Shown: positions 36,550 through 46,159, numbered from the stretch's first letter. The stretch: DNA of 64,000 bases from Parabacteroides gordonii MS-1 = DSM 23371 (GCF_000969825.1 NZ_KQ033920.1:981672-1045671); one strand, 5' to 3'. A program made the numbers and translations. The notes: generated from the letters alone by a model not told the origin.

Positions 36550-38193
36550 ATGCTTATGATCTTTAATACGAACAAACTCAAAGTCACATCGTTACTATTA
36601 CTGCTTTCAACCGCCTCTTTCTCCCAGAATAATATGTCGGCGTTATTGCCTATGCCTAACAAGGTTGAACAAATAGTCAATAAAAAGAATTTTACCCTGA
36701 CTCCCCAAACAGTAGTTAAGACCAATCTCCCCAAGCAGGCTTTTTGCCTGTTTGAGTTACATCGTATTTTAGGAGAACGAACCGGACAAAGGGCTGCTAT
36801 CGGAACACCTGCAACCGGGAATTCAGTTATTGAAATATGGTTGGACAGCTCGATAGAAGGAAAAGAACATTACATCCTGGATGTCTCAGAAAAAAAGTTA
36901 TCCATCAAAGGAAGCAGTTATGCGGCGCTCTTTTACGGTCTTAAAACATTAGATCAGTTATTGCTGGGTGATGTCTGTAATACGGCTAACGGACAGATAG
37001 CTCCTGTCCGTATCGATGATGCGCCCCGTTATGGTTATCGTGCTTTAATGCTCGATCCTGCCCGTCATTTCCTCCCGGTCGAAGATGTAAAATTCTATAT
37101 CGACCAGATGGCTAAATATAAATATAATGTACTCCAACTCCATCTGACTGACGATCAGGGATGGCGGGTCGAGATAAAAAAACATCCCGGACTGACAAAG
37201 ACCGGGGCATTCCGAAATCCGGAGACAGGATCTAACGGGCCGGATAACGGGTTTTATACGCAGGATCAACTGAAAGAGATCATCCGTTATGCAGCCGACA
37301 GAAACGTAGAGGTCATCCCTGAACTGGATATTCCGGGACACACAGTGGCTGTACTGGCTACTTATCCGGAACTGGGCTGTACGCATACCGATACGATTCA
37401 AAAAATTATGGGGCAGACAGTCGACCTGATGCTTTGTGCCAACAACGACAAGGTATATACCATATACGACGATATCATCAAAGAAATAGCCGGGCTCTTC
37501 CCTTCTTCCAAAATACACCTGGGCGGTGATGAAGCCGTTATCGAAAAGAACTGGACAAAATGCGACCGTTGCCAGTCCTTAATGAAGCAACTGGGCTATA
37601 CCAAAGAGTCTCAATTAATGAATTATTTCTTTGACAAGATACTGGCCTCTGTCCGTAAATACGGCAAAGAACCGATGTTATGGTGCGAGCTGGATAATGT
37701 CCGTATGCCGGCCAATGAATACCTGTTCGATTACCCCAAAGACGCTACACTAATAACCTGGCGTGCCGGATTAACTCCCAAATGTATCGAACTGACGGCC
37801 AAACACGGTAATCCGTTAATCATGGCTCCGGGGGAATATACTTATCTGGATTATCCCCAATATAAAGGCGATCTTCCCGAGTTCAACAATTGGGGAATGC
37901 CTGTTACAACCTTGGAAACCTCTTACCAGTTCGATCCCGGATATGGGCTGCCTTCTACTCAACAGGCACACATTATAGGAGTTACCGGGACATTATGGGG
38001 AGAAGCGATAAAAGACATTAACCGTGCAACCTATATGACCTATCCCCGTGGCTTGGCCTTAGCTGAAGCCGGATGGACACAAATGGAACACCGTAGTTGG
38101 GAGTCCTTCAAAGAACGAATGTATCCAAATCTGACCAATCTGATGAAGCAAGGGGTATTTGTCAGGGTTCCGTTTGAAATTGTACCGAGGTAA
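36550..38193 (+). CDS. GH20 beta-N-acetylhexosaminidase, exported
   Basis: 547 residues. A signal peptide ends near STASFSQ, a GH20b domain spans ~35-150, and the GH20 barrel follows with QLHLTDDQGWRVEIKKHP, PELDIPGHT and the catalytic pair D327-E328 in HLGGDE. It removes terminal GlcNAc or GalNAc through substrate-assisted catalysis, probably in the periplasm or at the surface, on host glycans. An in-frame ATG two codons downstream could also be the start. Single gene with its own promoter and terminator. Confidence 0.93.
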   Translation: MLMIFNTNKLKVTSLLLLLSTASFSQNNMSALLPMPNKVEQIVNKKNFTLTPQTVVKTNLPKQAFCLFELHRILGERTGQRAAIGTPATGNSVIEIWLDSSIEGKEHYILDVSEKKLSIKGSSYAALFYGLKTLDQLLLGDVCNTANGQIAPVRIDDAPRYGYRALMLDPARHFLPVEDVKFYIDQMAKYKYNVLQLHLTDDQGWRVEIKKHPGLTKTGAFRNPETGSNGPDNGFYTQDQLKEIIRYAADRNVEVIPELDIPGHTVAVLATYPELGCTHTDTIQKIMGQTVDLMLCANNDKVYTIYDDIIKEIAGLFPSSKIHLGGDEAVIEKNWTKCDRCQSLMKQLGYTKESQLMNYFFDKILASVRKYGKEPMLWCELDNVRMPANEYLFDYPKDATLITWRAGLTPKCIELTAKHGNPLIMAPGEYTYLDYPQYKGDLPEFNNWGMPVTTLETSYQFDPGYGLPSTQQAHIIGVTGTLWGEAIKDINRATYMTYPRGLALAEAGWTQMEHRSWESFKERMYPNLTNLMKQGVFVRVPFEIVPR

Positions 38194-38196
38194 AAT

Positions 38197-38236
38197 AAAA
38201 AAGCGTAGATCAGGATTATTGGTCTACGCTTTTTTA
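38197..38236. terminator. Bidirectional terminator
   Basis: AAAAAGCGTAGA and TCTACGCTTTTT pair, giving an A-run on one side and a T-run on the other. It separates the convergent GH20 and RNase R genes. Confidence 0.85.
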
Positions 38237-38251
38237 TTTACAACGGACTAA

Positions 38252-40369
38252 TTATTTCTTTTCCACCAACGTCAGATATATTTCTTTCTGTTCCATATCT
38301 ACCCGCATAACCTGTACCGTGATCAAGTCGCCCAAACGAAAACACCGTTTGGTTTTACGTCCTGTGAGGGTGAAATTATTTTCATCCAGATCGAAATATT
38401 CATTTCCCAGACTATGTATCGGCACCACTCCTTCACACCTGATTCCATTCAGTTCAACAAGTAACCCCCATGTAGATACATCTAAAACTACTCCGGTAAA
38501 TAGATCACTTTCTTTTTCCTGCATGAATTCAGCCAGTTTATACCGGACAGAATCTCTCTCCGCAGCCTTCGCCAATAATTCCATAGCAGAACAATGCCAG
38601 CAAAGTTTTTCGTATTTGCAACGTTGCGCATTGGTCTCGCTATTCAGATAACGCGTCAGTAAACGATGTACCAGTATATCGGAATAACGGCGTATTGGAG
38701 AAGTAAAATGAGTATAAGAATGAAATGCCAGTCCAAAATGCCCATTATTATTTGTAGTATATTTAGCCTTACTCATTAAACGAATCACCAATACATCTAC
38801 CAGATTTTTCTGAACCTTATCTGTTATACTTTCCAGAAACAGATTGAGACTCCGGGAAAAATTACTCCTGCTACCTTTCGTCTCCAACTTATATCCGAAA
38901 CGGCGTGCCAGGCATACCAGCTTTTCCTGTCTTTCTGCAACCGGTGCTTCATGGATGCGGTAAATAAATGTTTTGGCTTTTCCTGTTGCCTGCTTCTGTC
39001 CGATATAGCAGGCAACTGTCCGATTTGCCAACAACATAAATTCTTCTATCAGTTTATTCGCCTCTTTCGATTCATCCACGTAAGCCCGCAAAGGTTTTCC
39101 TTCGCTGTCCATTTCGAACTTGACAGCTCCACGATTAAAACAAAGAGCTCCGGCCCTGAAACGTTCTTCACGTAGCATTTTTGCCAGCTTATTCAAAACA
39201 AATATCTCCTCTTTGCATTCTCCCTCACCCGTTTCAAGTATCTGTTGAACATCTCCATACGAAAAGCGGTAATCACTTTTTATCACAGTACGGCAAATGT
39301 CGGAATTCATTATATTGCCTTCTGCATCAAACTCAAAAATAACAGAAAAGCATAACTTCTCTTCACCGGGGCAAAGTGAACAGATCCGGTTGCACAGGCG
39401 TTCCGGCAACATTGTAGACGTGTGGCCTGTCAGATAAACAGACGTTCCCCGGTGCATTGCTTCCCGGTCTATAACAGTATCCGGCTTTACATAATAAGTA
39501 ACATCGGCTATATGCACCCCTACTTCCCAATTCCCATTGTCCAGCAGGCGTGCAGAGAGAGCATCGTCAAAGTCTTTAGCATCTGGCGGATCGACAGTGA
39601 AGGTTTTAATATGCCTGAAATCTCTCCGTTTTACGATTTCTTTTTCGTCTATGGTTTCCGGTATTCTTTTAGCTGCCCGTTCAACACGTTCCGGATACTT
39701 ATAAGGTAAGCCATGTTCGATCAGCAGCGCACGCATCTCTGCTTTATTTTCTCCCGCGATCCCCAACAAATCAATCACTTCCCCTAACGGATTTTTTTCT
39801 TTATCTGGCCATGAGATGATACGGACGAATGCCTTATCACCGTCCTTCCCTCCTTTCAGCATGCCACGACGGATAAAAACATCGTTGGATATTTTTTTAC
39901 TTTCAGTAACCAGAAATGCATATTCATTTGTTACCTGCAATTTACCTACCACCGTATGTTCTTTCCTTTCAAGTATTTCTAGAACTTCTGCCTCCGGAGA
40001 CGGACCGGTTCGCTTTGTCAATAATCTCACCCGAACCCGATCTCCGTCCAGTGCATGCTTGGAGTTTAGATTGCTTATTGCTATCGGAGAAGACCTATCG
40101 TCAGAAATAAATAAATTATTACCTTTTCGTCTTCCCACAAAAGAACCTGACAGGATCGCACCTTTATTATTATAACGATAACGTCCGCAGTTGACTTCAA
40201 TAATTGAGTTTTCATCTGCCAAGTCATAGAGTATCTCTACAACCTGCAGCTTTTGTATGGGGTTGATCACACCTATACGTCTACTTATCTGTTTATAATT
40301 GAATAATTCACGTGGAGAAGATTTAAAAATAAATATAATCGCATGTTGTAATATATATCTTCTTGTCAT
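38252..40369 (-). CDS. rnr: Ribonuclease R (RNB-family exoribonuclease)
   Basis: 705 residues. The order is a winged-helix-like start (about 10-60), cold-shock OB folds (70-230), the RNB catalytic domain and a C-terminal S1 domain (about 620-703). The magnesium site PPDAKDFDDA has Asp263, Asp266, Asp268 and Asp269, and TSPIRRYSDILVHR is the RNB end motif. It degrades structured RNA from the 3' end in the cytoplasm. A perfect hairpin sits four bases before its start codon, which may control translation. Confidence 0.95.
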   Translation of the reverse strand: MTRRYILQHAIIFIFKSSPRELFNYKQISRRIGVINPIQKLQVVEILYDLADENSIIEVNCGRYRYNNKGAILSGSFVGRRKGNNLFISDDRSSPIAISNLNSKHALDGDRVRVRLLTKRTGPSPEAEVLEILERKEHTVVGKLQVTNEYAFLVTESKKISNDVFIRRGMLKGGKDGDKAFVRIISWPDKEKNPLGEVIDLLGIAGENKAEMRALLIEHGLPYKYPERVERAAKRIPETIDEKEIVKRRDFRHIKTFTVDPPDAKDFDDALSARLLDNGNWEVGVHIADVTYYVKPDTVIDREAMHRGTSVYLTGHTSTMLPERLCNRICSLCPGEEKLCFSVIFEFDAEGNIMNSDICRTVIKSDYRFSYGDVQQILETGEGECKEEIFVLNKLAKMLREERFRAGALCFNRGAVKFEMDSEGKPLRAYVDESKEANKLIEEFMLLANRTVACYIGQKQATGKAKTFIYRIHEAPVAERQEKLVCLARRFGYKLETKGSRSNFSRSLNLFLESITDKVQKNLVDVLVIRLMSKAKYTTNNNGHFGLAFHSYTHFTSPIRRYSDILVHRLLTRYLNSETNAQRCKYEKLCWHCSAMELLAKAAERDSVRYKLAEFMQEKESDLFTGVVLDVSTWGLLVELNGIRCEGVVPIHSLGNEYFDLDENNFTLTGRKTKRCFRLGDLITVQVMRVDMEQKEIYLTLVEKK

Positions 40370-40372
40370 CTA

Positions 40373-40419
40373 TTATTTTGTGCAATTAATAACGAGTGAA
40401 ATCCCTATGCACAAAATAA
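40373..40419 (-). promoter_or_regulatory. Hairpin in the rnr leader
   Basis: TTATTTTGTGCA (40373-40384) and TGCACAAAATAA (40408-40419) are perfect 12-base complements with a 23-base loop. On the minus strand the stem ends three bases before the rnr ATG, so it would cover any ribosome-binding site. No U-run follows, so it is not a typical terminator for the upstream gene. Confidence 0.6.
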
Positions 40420-40452
40420 GTAAATATAATTGAAAGAGAGAAAAGATATGAC

Positions 40453-42825
40453 TTATTTCCCAAACCGGGATGTATCTACCTTATCATGTTCTTTGCTTTT
40501 ATATCCTCCGAACTTCCAGATAAAGGAGACGGTCAGGCAACGAGTATCGTCGATCTTGCTCATGCGGCTGTATTGGTTTGCCTGGTTTATTTCTACTTTT
40601 TTCGGAATATTGCTGCGGAAAATGTTATCGCACTTCAACAGGACAGTAGCCTTATCATTGGCAAACTGCCACTTCAAACCGGCAGATACGTTATATACAG
40701 ATCCCAGATCATAAATACCCTGTACGGCTCCGGTAATATAATATCCATTCAGATCCAGCTTCAGGTTCGGACGGGATTTGGACAGGGTGAACGTATTATT
40801 CAAAAAGAACTGTCCCAGATATTTACTGTTATTGAAAGAAATATCATTGAAGTGATCCAGTTTCTGCTGCATCCGGATACCTTGGGCCGTGAACTGGCTA
40901 TTCATGAATTCACCGATACGGAACGGGATAACAGCCCCTATTCCTACCATCAAATTATAATCCATATTCTCATAACGGAACACATTTTTCAGTTCCGTAG
41001 AACTTTGATACGGCAACTGGGCAAAGTAATCCGGTTCGTACTGCGCGAAAACCATAAAGGTATACTTCTGTTTAAAAATATAAAGTAACTGTCCTTCATA
41101 CGAGCAATAAGGTTTCAACGCCGGATTTCCTACAATTTCCGAATAAGAATTCATAGGTGTAGACTGTGGCGTGATATCCCAGTAAGAAGGATAGGTCTTA
41201 TCGCTGTTCATATTCAGTTGCATTATATGCTGTGGAGTAAATGTATAAGTTAACGATGCATTCGGGAAGAAAGTCCAGTCATTCCAAAGAGTCGACTTCT
41301 TTCCATTCGAAGTATAATCCGACTTAAAATACTCCCCTTTTACAGATGCGGTTGCAGAGAAATGATCTCCAAAATTTTTAGACGCTTCCAGAAAGACATT
41401 TCCGGTATATTCTTTCTGCAGATTATTTTCAAGCGATTCCGGATCAAGTTCATACCCGTTACCTTTATTATATAGATAATCATTATACGTTTTGGAAAAG
41501 GTGTAGCCACCGTGGACACCGTAATTCAGTGTCCACCCGGTAGCAAAAGTGTGTGTATGATTGGCAAATAGTGCCCATTGTGAAATATTTTGACGGGAAT
41601 TATTACTCATATCCGTCAATGTTTCCTCGCCGCGTTTTTCCAGGAAATGTTGGAAAGAAGGCGAACGATATTTAGTAAAATCAATCCCTGCCATTAAACC
41701 GCTATGACCGTCGTATTGAAAACGAACATTATGCAATGTCGCATCGTCATCTCCATTCGTTCTACTGAAACGCTGATCGGTAGAATAGGACTGCTCTGGA
41801 GTCAGAAAAGACGTTTCAGCAGAACGATGTGTTTTGGTATTGCTACCTCCCAGATAATAAGTAGCCGAGAGTTTATCTTTATTTTTAAATGTATAGTCCA
41901 TGCCTAACCGCATATCTCCATTCATAATATTGCTGTTTCCACGTCCGGTCTGGTTGATCTCAGTAACTTGATCTTTAAGTGTATGGCGGGCTATGATATC
42001 TTCTCCCACAAACCCACGTCCTTTACCACCGTTCATCAAGAAGTCAATATTTAGATTAGAGGTAGCATACAACAGATTGGCATGTGCCTTACCGGCTGCA
42101 TAATGTTTTTGAAGATAATCCACCCCCACTTCACCCTGCAAAGTAGTACCATCAGCTTCCCCGCTATCCAGTATGACATTGATCAAAGCTCCTCGGATAT
42201 TGTATTTAGCCGGAGCATTATACATCACTTCCACATTCTTTACCCGTGAGGAAGGGACACTTTTAAGAAGTGTGATAAGCTGATCCAGCGACATCGTTGT
42301 CAACTGTCCGTTCAGAACAATTTGCGGTGAACCGGCTCCCAGCAATTGTATCTCGTCAGACCCACCGATAATTCCGGGTAATTGTTTAACGACTTCGAAT
42401 GCATTGTTAACCGTTTTGTCTTTCATCAGTTGGGGAACATCATATTTCAAGGCTCCGTTTTCCACTTTTACCTGTGGACGTTCCGCTTTAACAACAATAC
42501 CGTCCAGTTCGTAATTCTTCGGGGTCAGCCGGATCGTTCCTGCATCTGCCCCGGATATCTCCTGTTGGAAAGGTTCATATAACAAATGCTGGAACAAAAG
42601 GCGATATCTCCGATCGGCAGTATGCCCCAGGTTAAACTGTCCGAGACTATCGGTTATCACGGCATCTATATAGACAGAGTCCAGTGTTTGAAGAACTACG
42701 GCAACTCCATCGACCGGATTACTTTCCATATCCGTCACTTGTCCGTGAATTGTATTATTCTGGGCGATCATCTTCCCGTTACATATAATAAGGAAGAATG
42801 TAATGCAGTAAAGTATTCGTTTCAT
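40453..42825 (-). CDS. Outer-membrane beta-barrel (TonB-receptor-like) protein
   Basis: 790 residues from the ATG at 42825 (MKRILYCITFFLIICN), which starts the signal peptide; an 11-codon in-frame extension is basic and unlikely. A carboxypeptidase-regulatory-like domain (about 25-100) is followed by a plug-like segment (NAFEVVKQLPGI, QIVLNGQ) and a large barrel. This is the Bacteroidota outer-membrane barrel family related to TonB receptors but not SusC; there is no SusD partner. Ligand unknown. Its upstream region carries a 19-bp sequence identical to one before the histidine kinase gene at 52587. Confidence 0.85.
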   Translation of the reverse strand: MKRILYCITFFLIICNGKMIAQNNTIHGQVTDMESNPVDGVAVVLQTLDSVYIDAVITDSLGQFNLGHTADRRYRLLFQHLLYEPFQQEISGADAGTIRLTPKNYELDGIVVKAERPQVKVENGALKYDVPQLMKDKTVNNAFEVVKQLPGIIGGSDEIQLLGAGSPQIVLNGQLTTMSLDQLITLLKSVPSSRVKNVEVMYNAPAKYNIRGALINVILDSGEADGTTLQGEVGVDYLQKHYAAGKAHANLLYATSNLNIDFLMNGGKGRGFVGEDIIARHTLKDQVTEINQTGRGNSNIMNGDMRLGMDYTFKNKDKLSATYYLGGSNTKTHRSAETSFLTPEQSYSTDQRFSRTNGDDDATLHNVRFQYDGHSGLMAGIDFTKYRSPSFQHFLEKRGEETLTDMSNNSRQNISQWALFANHTHTFATGWTLNYGVHGGYTFSKTYNDYLYNKGNGYELDPESLENNLQKEYTGNVFLEASKNFGDHFSATASVKGEYFKSDYTSNGKKSTLWNDWTFFPNASLTYTFTPQHIMQLNMNSDKTYPSYWDITPQSTPMNSYSEIVGNPALKPYCSYEGQLLYIFKQKYTFMVFAQYEPDYFAQLPYQSSTELKNVFRYENMDYNLMVGIGAVIPFRIGEFMNSQFTAQGIRMQQKLDHFNDISFNNSKYLGQFFLNNTFTLSKSRPNLKLDLNGYYITGAVQGIYDLGSVYNVSAGLKWQFANDKATVLLKCDNIFRSNIPKKVEINQANQYSRMSKIDDTRCLTVSFIWKFGGYKSKEHDKVDTSRFGK

Positions 42826-42903
42826 AACTATAAGTTTTTTACGTTTTCTATACTGCAAAGGAAAGCTGTTCCGACGAGAAACTATGTTACCACCGGCTTA
42901 CCT

Positions 42904-42960
42904 AGTGTTATTTAGTCTTATCGCCCGCTATCCTAACAAAGAAAAATCAGATAATAACAC
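42904..42960. promoter_or_regulatory. Shared 19-bp element and GTGTTATT inverted pair
   Basis: AGTGTTATTTAGTCTTATC (42904-42922) is identical to 52509-52527 upstream of the histidine kinase gene. Within this region GTGTTATT (42906-42913) is mirrored by AATAACAC (42953-42960). The region lies between the leftward barrel gene and the rightward AraC gene. Confidence 0.5.
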
Positions 42961-43051
42961 AGGTAACAGACTAATCTATAATTATTAAGGTATTCCCTGT
43001 TTTCTTTTAAAAGAAGGCTATTTATGGTAACCTTTAGTACAATCTATTGGT

Positions 43052-43059
43052 TAACTTTG
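43052..43059 (+). promoter_or_regulatory. AraC-type gene -7 element
   Basis: TAACTTTG is a full match to TAnnTTTG, 21 bases before the ATG at 43081. It lies inside the longer open frame, so the start at 43081 is preferred over 43024. Confidence 0.5.
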
Positions 43060-43080
43060 TACCTGAATAATAAGATATTT

Positions 43081-44217
43081 ATGAAAATCAATGCTGAAAC
43101 AAAATATTGCCAGACGTGTGGAATACCTTTAGATATAGATTATACAAATCTTGAGGCAAACCAAAATGTGGAATATTGCGACTATTGTTTGCATAACGGG
43201 GTTAAACTCTATGATTTCTCAATGGATTATCTCATTTATCTTTGGGGGCTTTTCCCCGAAGAATATTATAAAGAGACAGGAGTTAATCTCACGTCGGAAG
43301 AGTTGAGAGCGGAAATGTCCAAACGACTTCCAAATATCAAAAGGTGGAAACAAAAAATCAATACGGCTCATGTGCAATATGATTTGATTATAAGAGTTCA
43401 GGAGTATATCAACCGCCATTTGTTTGACGACCTTAATACTGAAAAGCTGTCCCATGTTGCAGGTATCTCCAAATATTATTTCCACAAACTTTTCAAAACT
43501 GTTTGTGGCGAAAATATTGGAATGTACATTCAACGACTGAGATTAGAGTACATTGCATTTAAGCTAATAACAACTGATGTAAGTGTCCCGGAACTTCTCG
43601 GTCAAATCAATTATCAGAACAAACATACACTTTCGAGGGCATTCAAAAATTATTTCAATTGTTCCATTCCTGAATTTCGTAAAAGGCATTCAAACATCAA
43701 TCCCGAAAGGATAAATCCTATACGAATTGAGCCAAGTATTGAAAAAGTACCAAGTATCCGAATCGCATACTTAAAATTGGAAAGAACATATAATGTCAGT
43801 CATAGCTTCTCTGTTTTGTGGAAACAATTGCTACAATTTTCCGAAAAATATGAATTATCTTCAAAAGGATGTAAATACGTGAGTTTGACTCTCGATTATC
43901 CGTATATCACGCCAGAAGAACAAAACCGTTTTATGATTGGGGTAACATTGCCGCAATCATTTGAAGCTCCGAAAGGCTTTGGCGTTTATGAAATTCATAC
44001 GGGAGAATATGCAATCTTTCGTTTCAAAGGGTTTTATCATGAATTAAATAAGGTGTACCGCCATATTTACCTTGACTGGTTGCCGACAAGCGATTATACC
44101 CTGCGGGAACAATTCACCTTTAAGACTTACATCAACACTCCCGAAAAAACTCCGACTTCGGAGCTTATAACAGATATTTATATCCCTATTACAAAAAAAG
44201 AGACATGCAATACTTAA
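43081..44217 (+). CDS. Zinc-ribbon / AraC HTH / GyrI-like transcriptional regulator
   Basis: 378 residues. A short N-terminal zinc ribbon has Cys10, Cys13, Cys33 and Cys36 (CQTC, EYCDYC). A double-HTH AraC domain (about 105-205) shows LSHVAGISKYYFHKLFK and a second recognition segment NKHTLSRAFKNYFNCSIPEFRK. The C-terminal GyrI-like ligand domain (about 225-375) ends with TSELITDIYIPI. Proteins of this layout sense small hydrophobic or cationic compounds. It overlaps the next gene by 13 bases, so it likely controls the QueG-like protein, and perhaps the convergent flavin genes. Confidence 0.88.
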   Translation: MKINAETKYCQTCGIPLDIDYTNLEANQNVEYCDYCLHNGVKLYDFSMDYLIYLWGLFPEEYYKETGVNLTSEELRAEMSKRLPNIKRWKQKINTAHVQYDLIIRVQEYINRHLFDDLNTEKLSHVAGISKYYFHKLFKTVCGENIGMYIQRLRLEYIAFKLITTDVSVPELLGQINYQNKHTLSRAFKNYFNCSIPEFRKRHSNINPERINPIRIEPSIEKVPSIRIAYLKLERTYNVSHSFSVLWKQLLQFSEKYELSSKGCKYVSLTLDYPYITPEEQNRFMIGVTLPQSFEAPKGFGVYEIHTGEYAIFRFKGFYHELNKVYRHIYLDWLPTSDYTLREQFTFKTYINTPEKTPTSELITDIYIPITKKETCNT

Positions 44218-44903
44218 ACCAAGAGATAGAAAACAAATTAAAAAATCAAGGAGCAGAACTGATACGCTTTGTCAGTATATCGCATTTAGACGAAAAGCAA
44301 AACAGACAACTTCCGAACGCCATTGTTTTTGCACTTCCGCTAACCGCAGAATATGCTAAAATGGTATTTAATATTCCCGACTACGTACAAGCACGGATAG
44401 CGGATAATTACAATTTCGACGATGATGAATATTCGCAAACCGAACATAAAGCGGGAGAAATAGCAGACGAATTGGCCAAGTTCATCACCGGAAAGGGCTA
44501 TAAAGCCATATCGCAATCCGATACAGGATTATTAGCCGACGGCGTATTCGATTATGAAACAAAAGAATCAGTATTGCCCCATAAAACCGTTGCACTACTT
44601 GGCGGATTAGGGTGGATTGGGAAAAACAATCTGCTAATTACTCCTGAATATGGCGCAGCACAATGTCTCGGTACCGTTTTAACTGATGCTCCACTGGAAA
44701 CGGTATTGTATGAACCTCTATCTCCAAAATGCGGTAATTGCATTACCTGCGTCAATATCTGCGAGAGAAAAGTCCTTAAAGGTAAAGTTTGGAGTAGATC
44801 GGTTTCAAGAGATGAAATCGTTAACATACATGGATGTAGTACCTGTTTGAAATGCCTTGTGCATTGTCCCAGGACACAAACATATATAAAGAGGAATATT
44901 TAA
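44205..44903 (+). CDS. QueG-like double [4Fe-4S] protein
   Basis: 232 residues, related to the C-terminal half of epoxyqueuosine reductase. HKTVALLGGLGWIGKNNLLI (about 126-145) is the QueG-type signature. Two cluster motifs follow: Cys176/179/182/186 and Cys211/214/217/221, the second ending CP as in ferredoxins, the first ending CE. It is much shorter than QueG (~350) and lacks its N-terminal cobalamin-domain length and its HEAT repeats, so a role in queuosine synthesis is doubtful. Transfer of electrons to an unknown substrate is more likely. The 13-base overlap with the AraC gene means coupled translation. Confidence 0.75.
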   Translation: MQYLNQEIENKLKNQGAELIRFVSISHLDEKQNRQLPNAIVFALPLTAEYAKMVFNIPDYVQARIADNYNFDDDEYSQTEHKAGEIADELAKFITGKGYKAISQSDTGLLADGVFDYETKESVLPHKTVALLGGLGWIGKNNLLITPEYGAAQCLGTVLTDAPLETVLYEPLSPKCGNCITCVNICERKVLKGKVWSRSVSRDEIVNIHGCSTCLKCLVHCPRTQTYIKRNI

Positions 44904-44960
44904 ACCCTGTCCTCTCCTACAACACAATTCTCACCGATTGTAACCTCCGAAAGTTGCTCC

Positions 44961-45521
44961 TTATTTCAATCTCTTACCATCCGAAAAGGCATTGCCAACC
45001 TTTTTACCCACTTCCAGGTAATCGTTATTGAACGGGTCGAATATAATAGGAGACACTTTGGATACATCTACTTTTCCGTTTTCGTCGAGAACACGTTCGT
45101 CTACACTTACGTTTATTATCTCACCACGCAAAATACAGGTTTCAGGATTATAATCCTTCAATTTACATTCCAGCACAACGGATAATTCGTCGATCAACGG
45201 TGCATCCACAAACTCCGAACGAGTCGCATGGAAACCTGCACGAGCAAATTTATCCGAAACCTTATTACCGGAAACAATACCCACATAATCACAGGCTATC
45301 ACCTGTCCGACCTCTGCCATACTCACGGTAAAAGCCTTACGCTTCAGTATATTGGCTGTCGTTTTATGTCCCTCACTAATACAAATACTAATTTCATGCA
45401 TCTCGCTGATACCACCCCAAGCCGCATTCATAGCGTTGGGAGTACCGTTTTCATCATAAGCAGCGATAATAAACACCGGCTGCGGATAAGTAAAGGGCTT
45501 TGCCCCAAAATTCTTTCTCAT
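44961..45521 (-). CDS. Flavin reductase-like FMN-binding protein
   Basis: 186 residues of the split-barrel flavoreductase family. Typical segments are FIIAAYDENGTPNAMNAAWGG (about 18-38), ISICISEGHKTTANI, and VGIVSGNKVSDKFARAGF (about 80-97). It probably reduces or stores FMN. It begins six bases after the flavodoxin stop in the same direction, so the two form an operon. Together with the convergent QueG-like Fe-S protein this makes a redox neighbourhood. No partner oxygenase is nearby. Confidence 0.87.
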   Translation of the reverse strand: MRKNFGAKPFTYPQPVFIIAAYDENGTPNAMNAAWGGISEMHEISICISEGHKTTANILKRKAFTVSMAEVGQVIACDYVGIVSGNKVSDKFARAGFHATRSEFVDAPLIDELSVVLECKLKDYNPETCILRGEIINVSVDERVLDENGKVDVSKVSPIIFDPFNNDYLEVGKKVGNAFSDGKRLK

Positions 45522-45527
45522 AATAAT

Positions 45528-46064
45528 TTATTTTTTAGTCCATTTCTTAATATCTTCCTTCGTCGCACCATTCAAAAGGCGGCCCTTTTGCCATTTCATA
45601 TCAGGATAGGTTTCCTGCAACTCTTTTTCCGCATTAGAAATACTGCTGCTCCCCGATGTTGCAAACGGAATAATCACTTTGCCTGCAAAATCACCGCTTT
45701 CAATAAAAGTATTGATGATTCTCGGAGTTGAATTCCACCAAATAGGGAAACCTATATAAATGGTATCGTAATCTGCAAGATTTTCCGGTTTAGATTTTAA
45801 TGCAGGACGTGATTTAGCATCTGACATCTCCACACTGCTACGTGAAGATTTATCATGCCAATCCAAATCAGCAGTGACGTATTCTTTTTCAGGTTGTATT
45901 TCGTAGAGCGTTCCACCTGTAACTTCTACAATCAACTTTGCTGCTTTCTCCGTTGTTCCTGTTGCCGAGAAATAAGCAACCAATGTCTTATTACTCTGTT
46001 CCTGTGCATTTATAGTGATACATAACATCATGATCACTACCATAACAATACTTTTAATCTTCAT
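45528..46064 (-). CDS. Exported flavodoxin
   Basis: 178 residues. A signal peptide (MKIKSIVMVVIMMLCITINAQ) precedes a flavodoxin fold: the FMN phosphate loop SATGTTEKAA near 32-41, YDTIYIGFPIWWNSTPR near 98-114 and ATSGSSS near 134-140. Flavodoxins are normally cytoplasmic, so export is unusual but common in this Bacteroidota subgroup; the acceptor of its electrons is unknown. It is followed after six bases by the flavin reductase gene. Confidence 0.85.
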   Translation of the reverse strand: MKIKSIVMVVIMMLCITINAQEQSNKTLVAYFSATGTTEKAAKLIVEVTGGTLYEIQPEKEYVTADLDWHDKSSRSSVEMSDAKSRPALKSKPENLADYDTIYIGFPIWWNSTPRIINTFIESGDFAGKVIIPFATSGSSSISNAEKELQETYPDMKWQKGRLLNGATKEDIKKWTKK

Positions 46065-46099
46065 TGCCCTTTATAGTTTTAATTTCTAGTATTATGGCA

Positions 46100-46107
46100 C
46101 AAAATTA
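46100..46107 (-). promoter_or_regulatory. Flavodoxin operon -7 element
   Basis: Minus-strand TAATTTTG matches TAnnTTTG, about 36 bases before the flavodoxin start. The -33 is unclear. Confidence 0.5.
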
Positions 46108-46159
46108 CAGAATAGTATCCATCATAAAGGTATATAAATCACTGATTATCTAACCAAAA

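Noticed and set aside
44205-44903. Full epoxyqueuosine reductase (queG)
   Set aside because: At 232 residues it is much shorter than QueG and lacks the expected N-terminal and C-terminal parts, so it is called QueG-like only.
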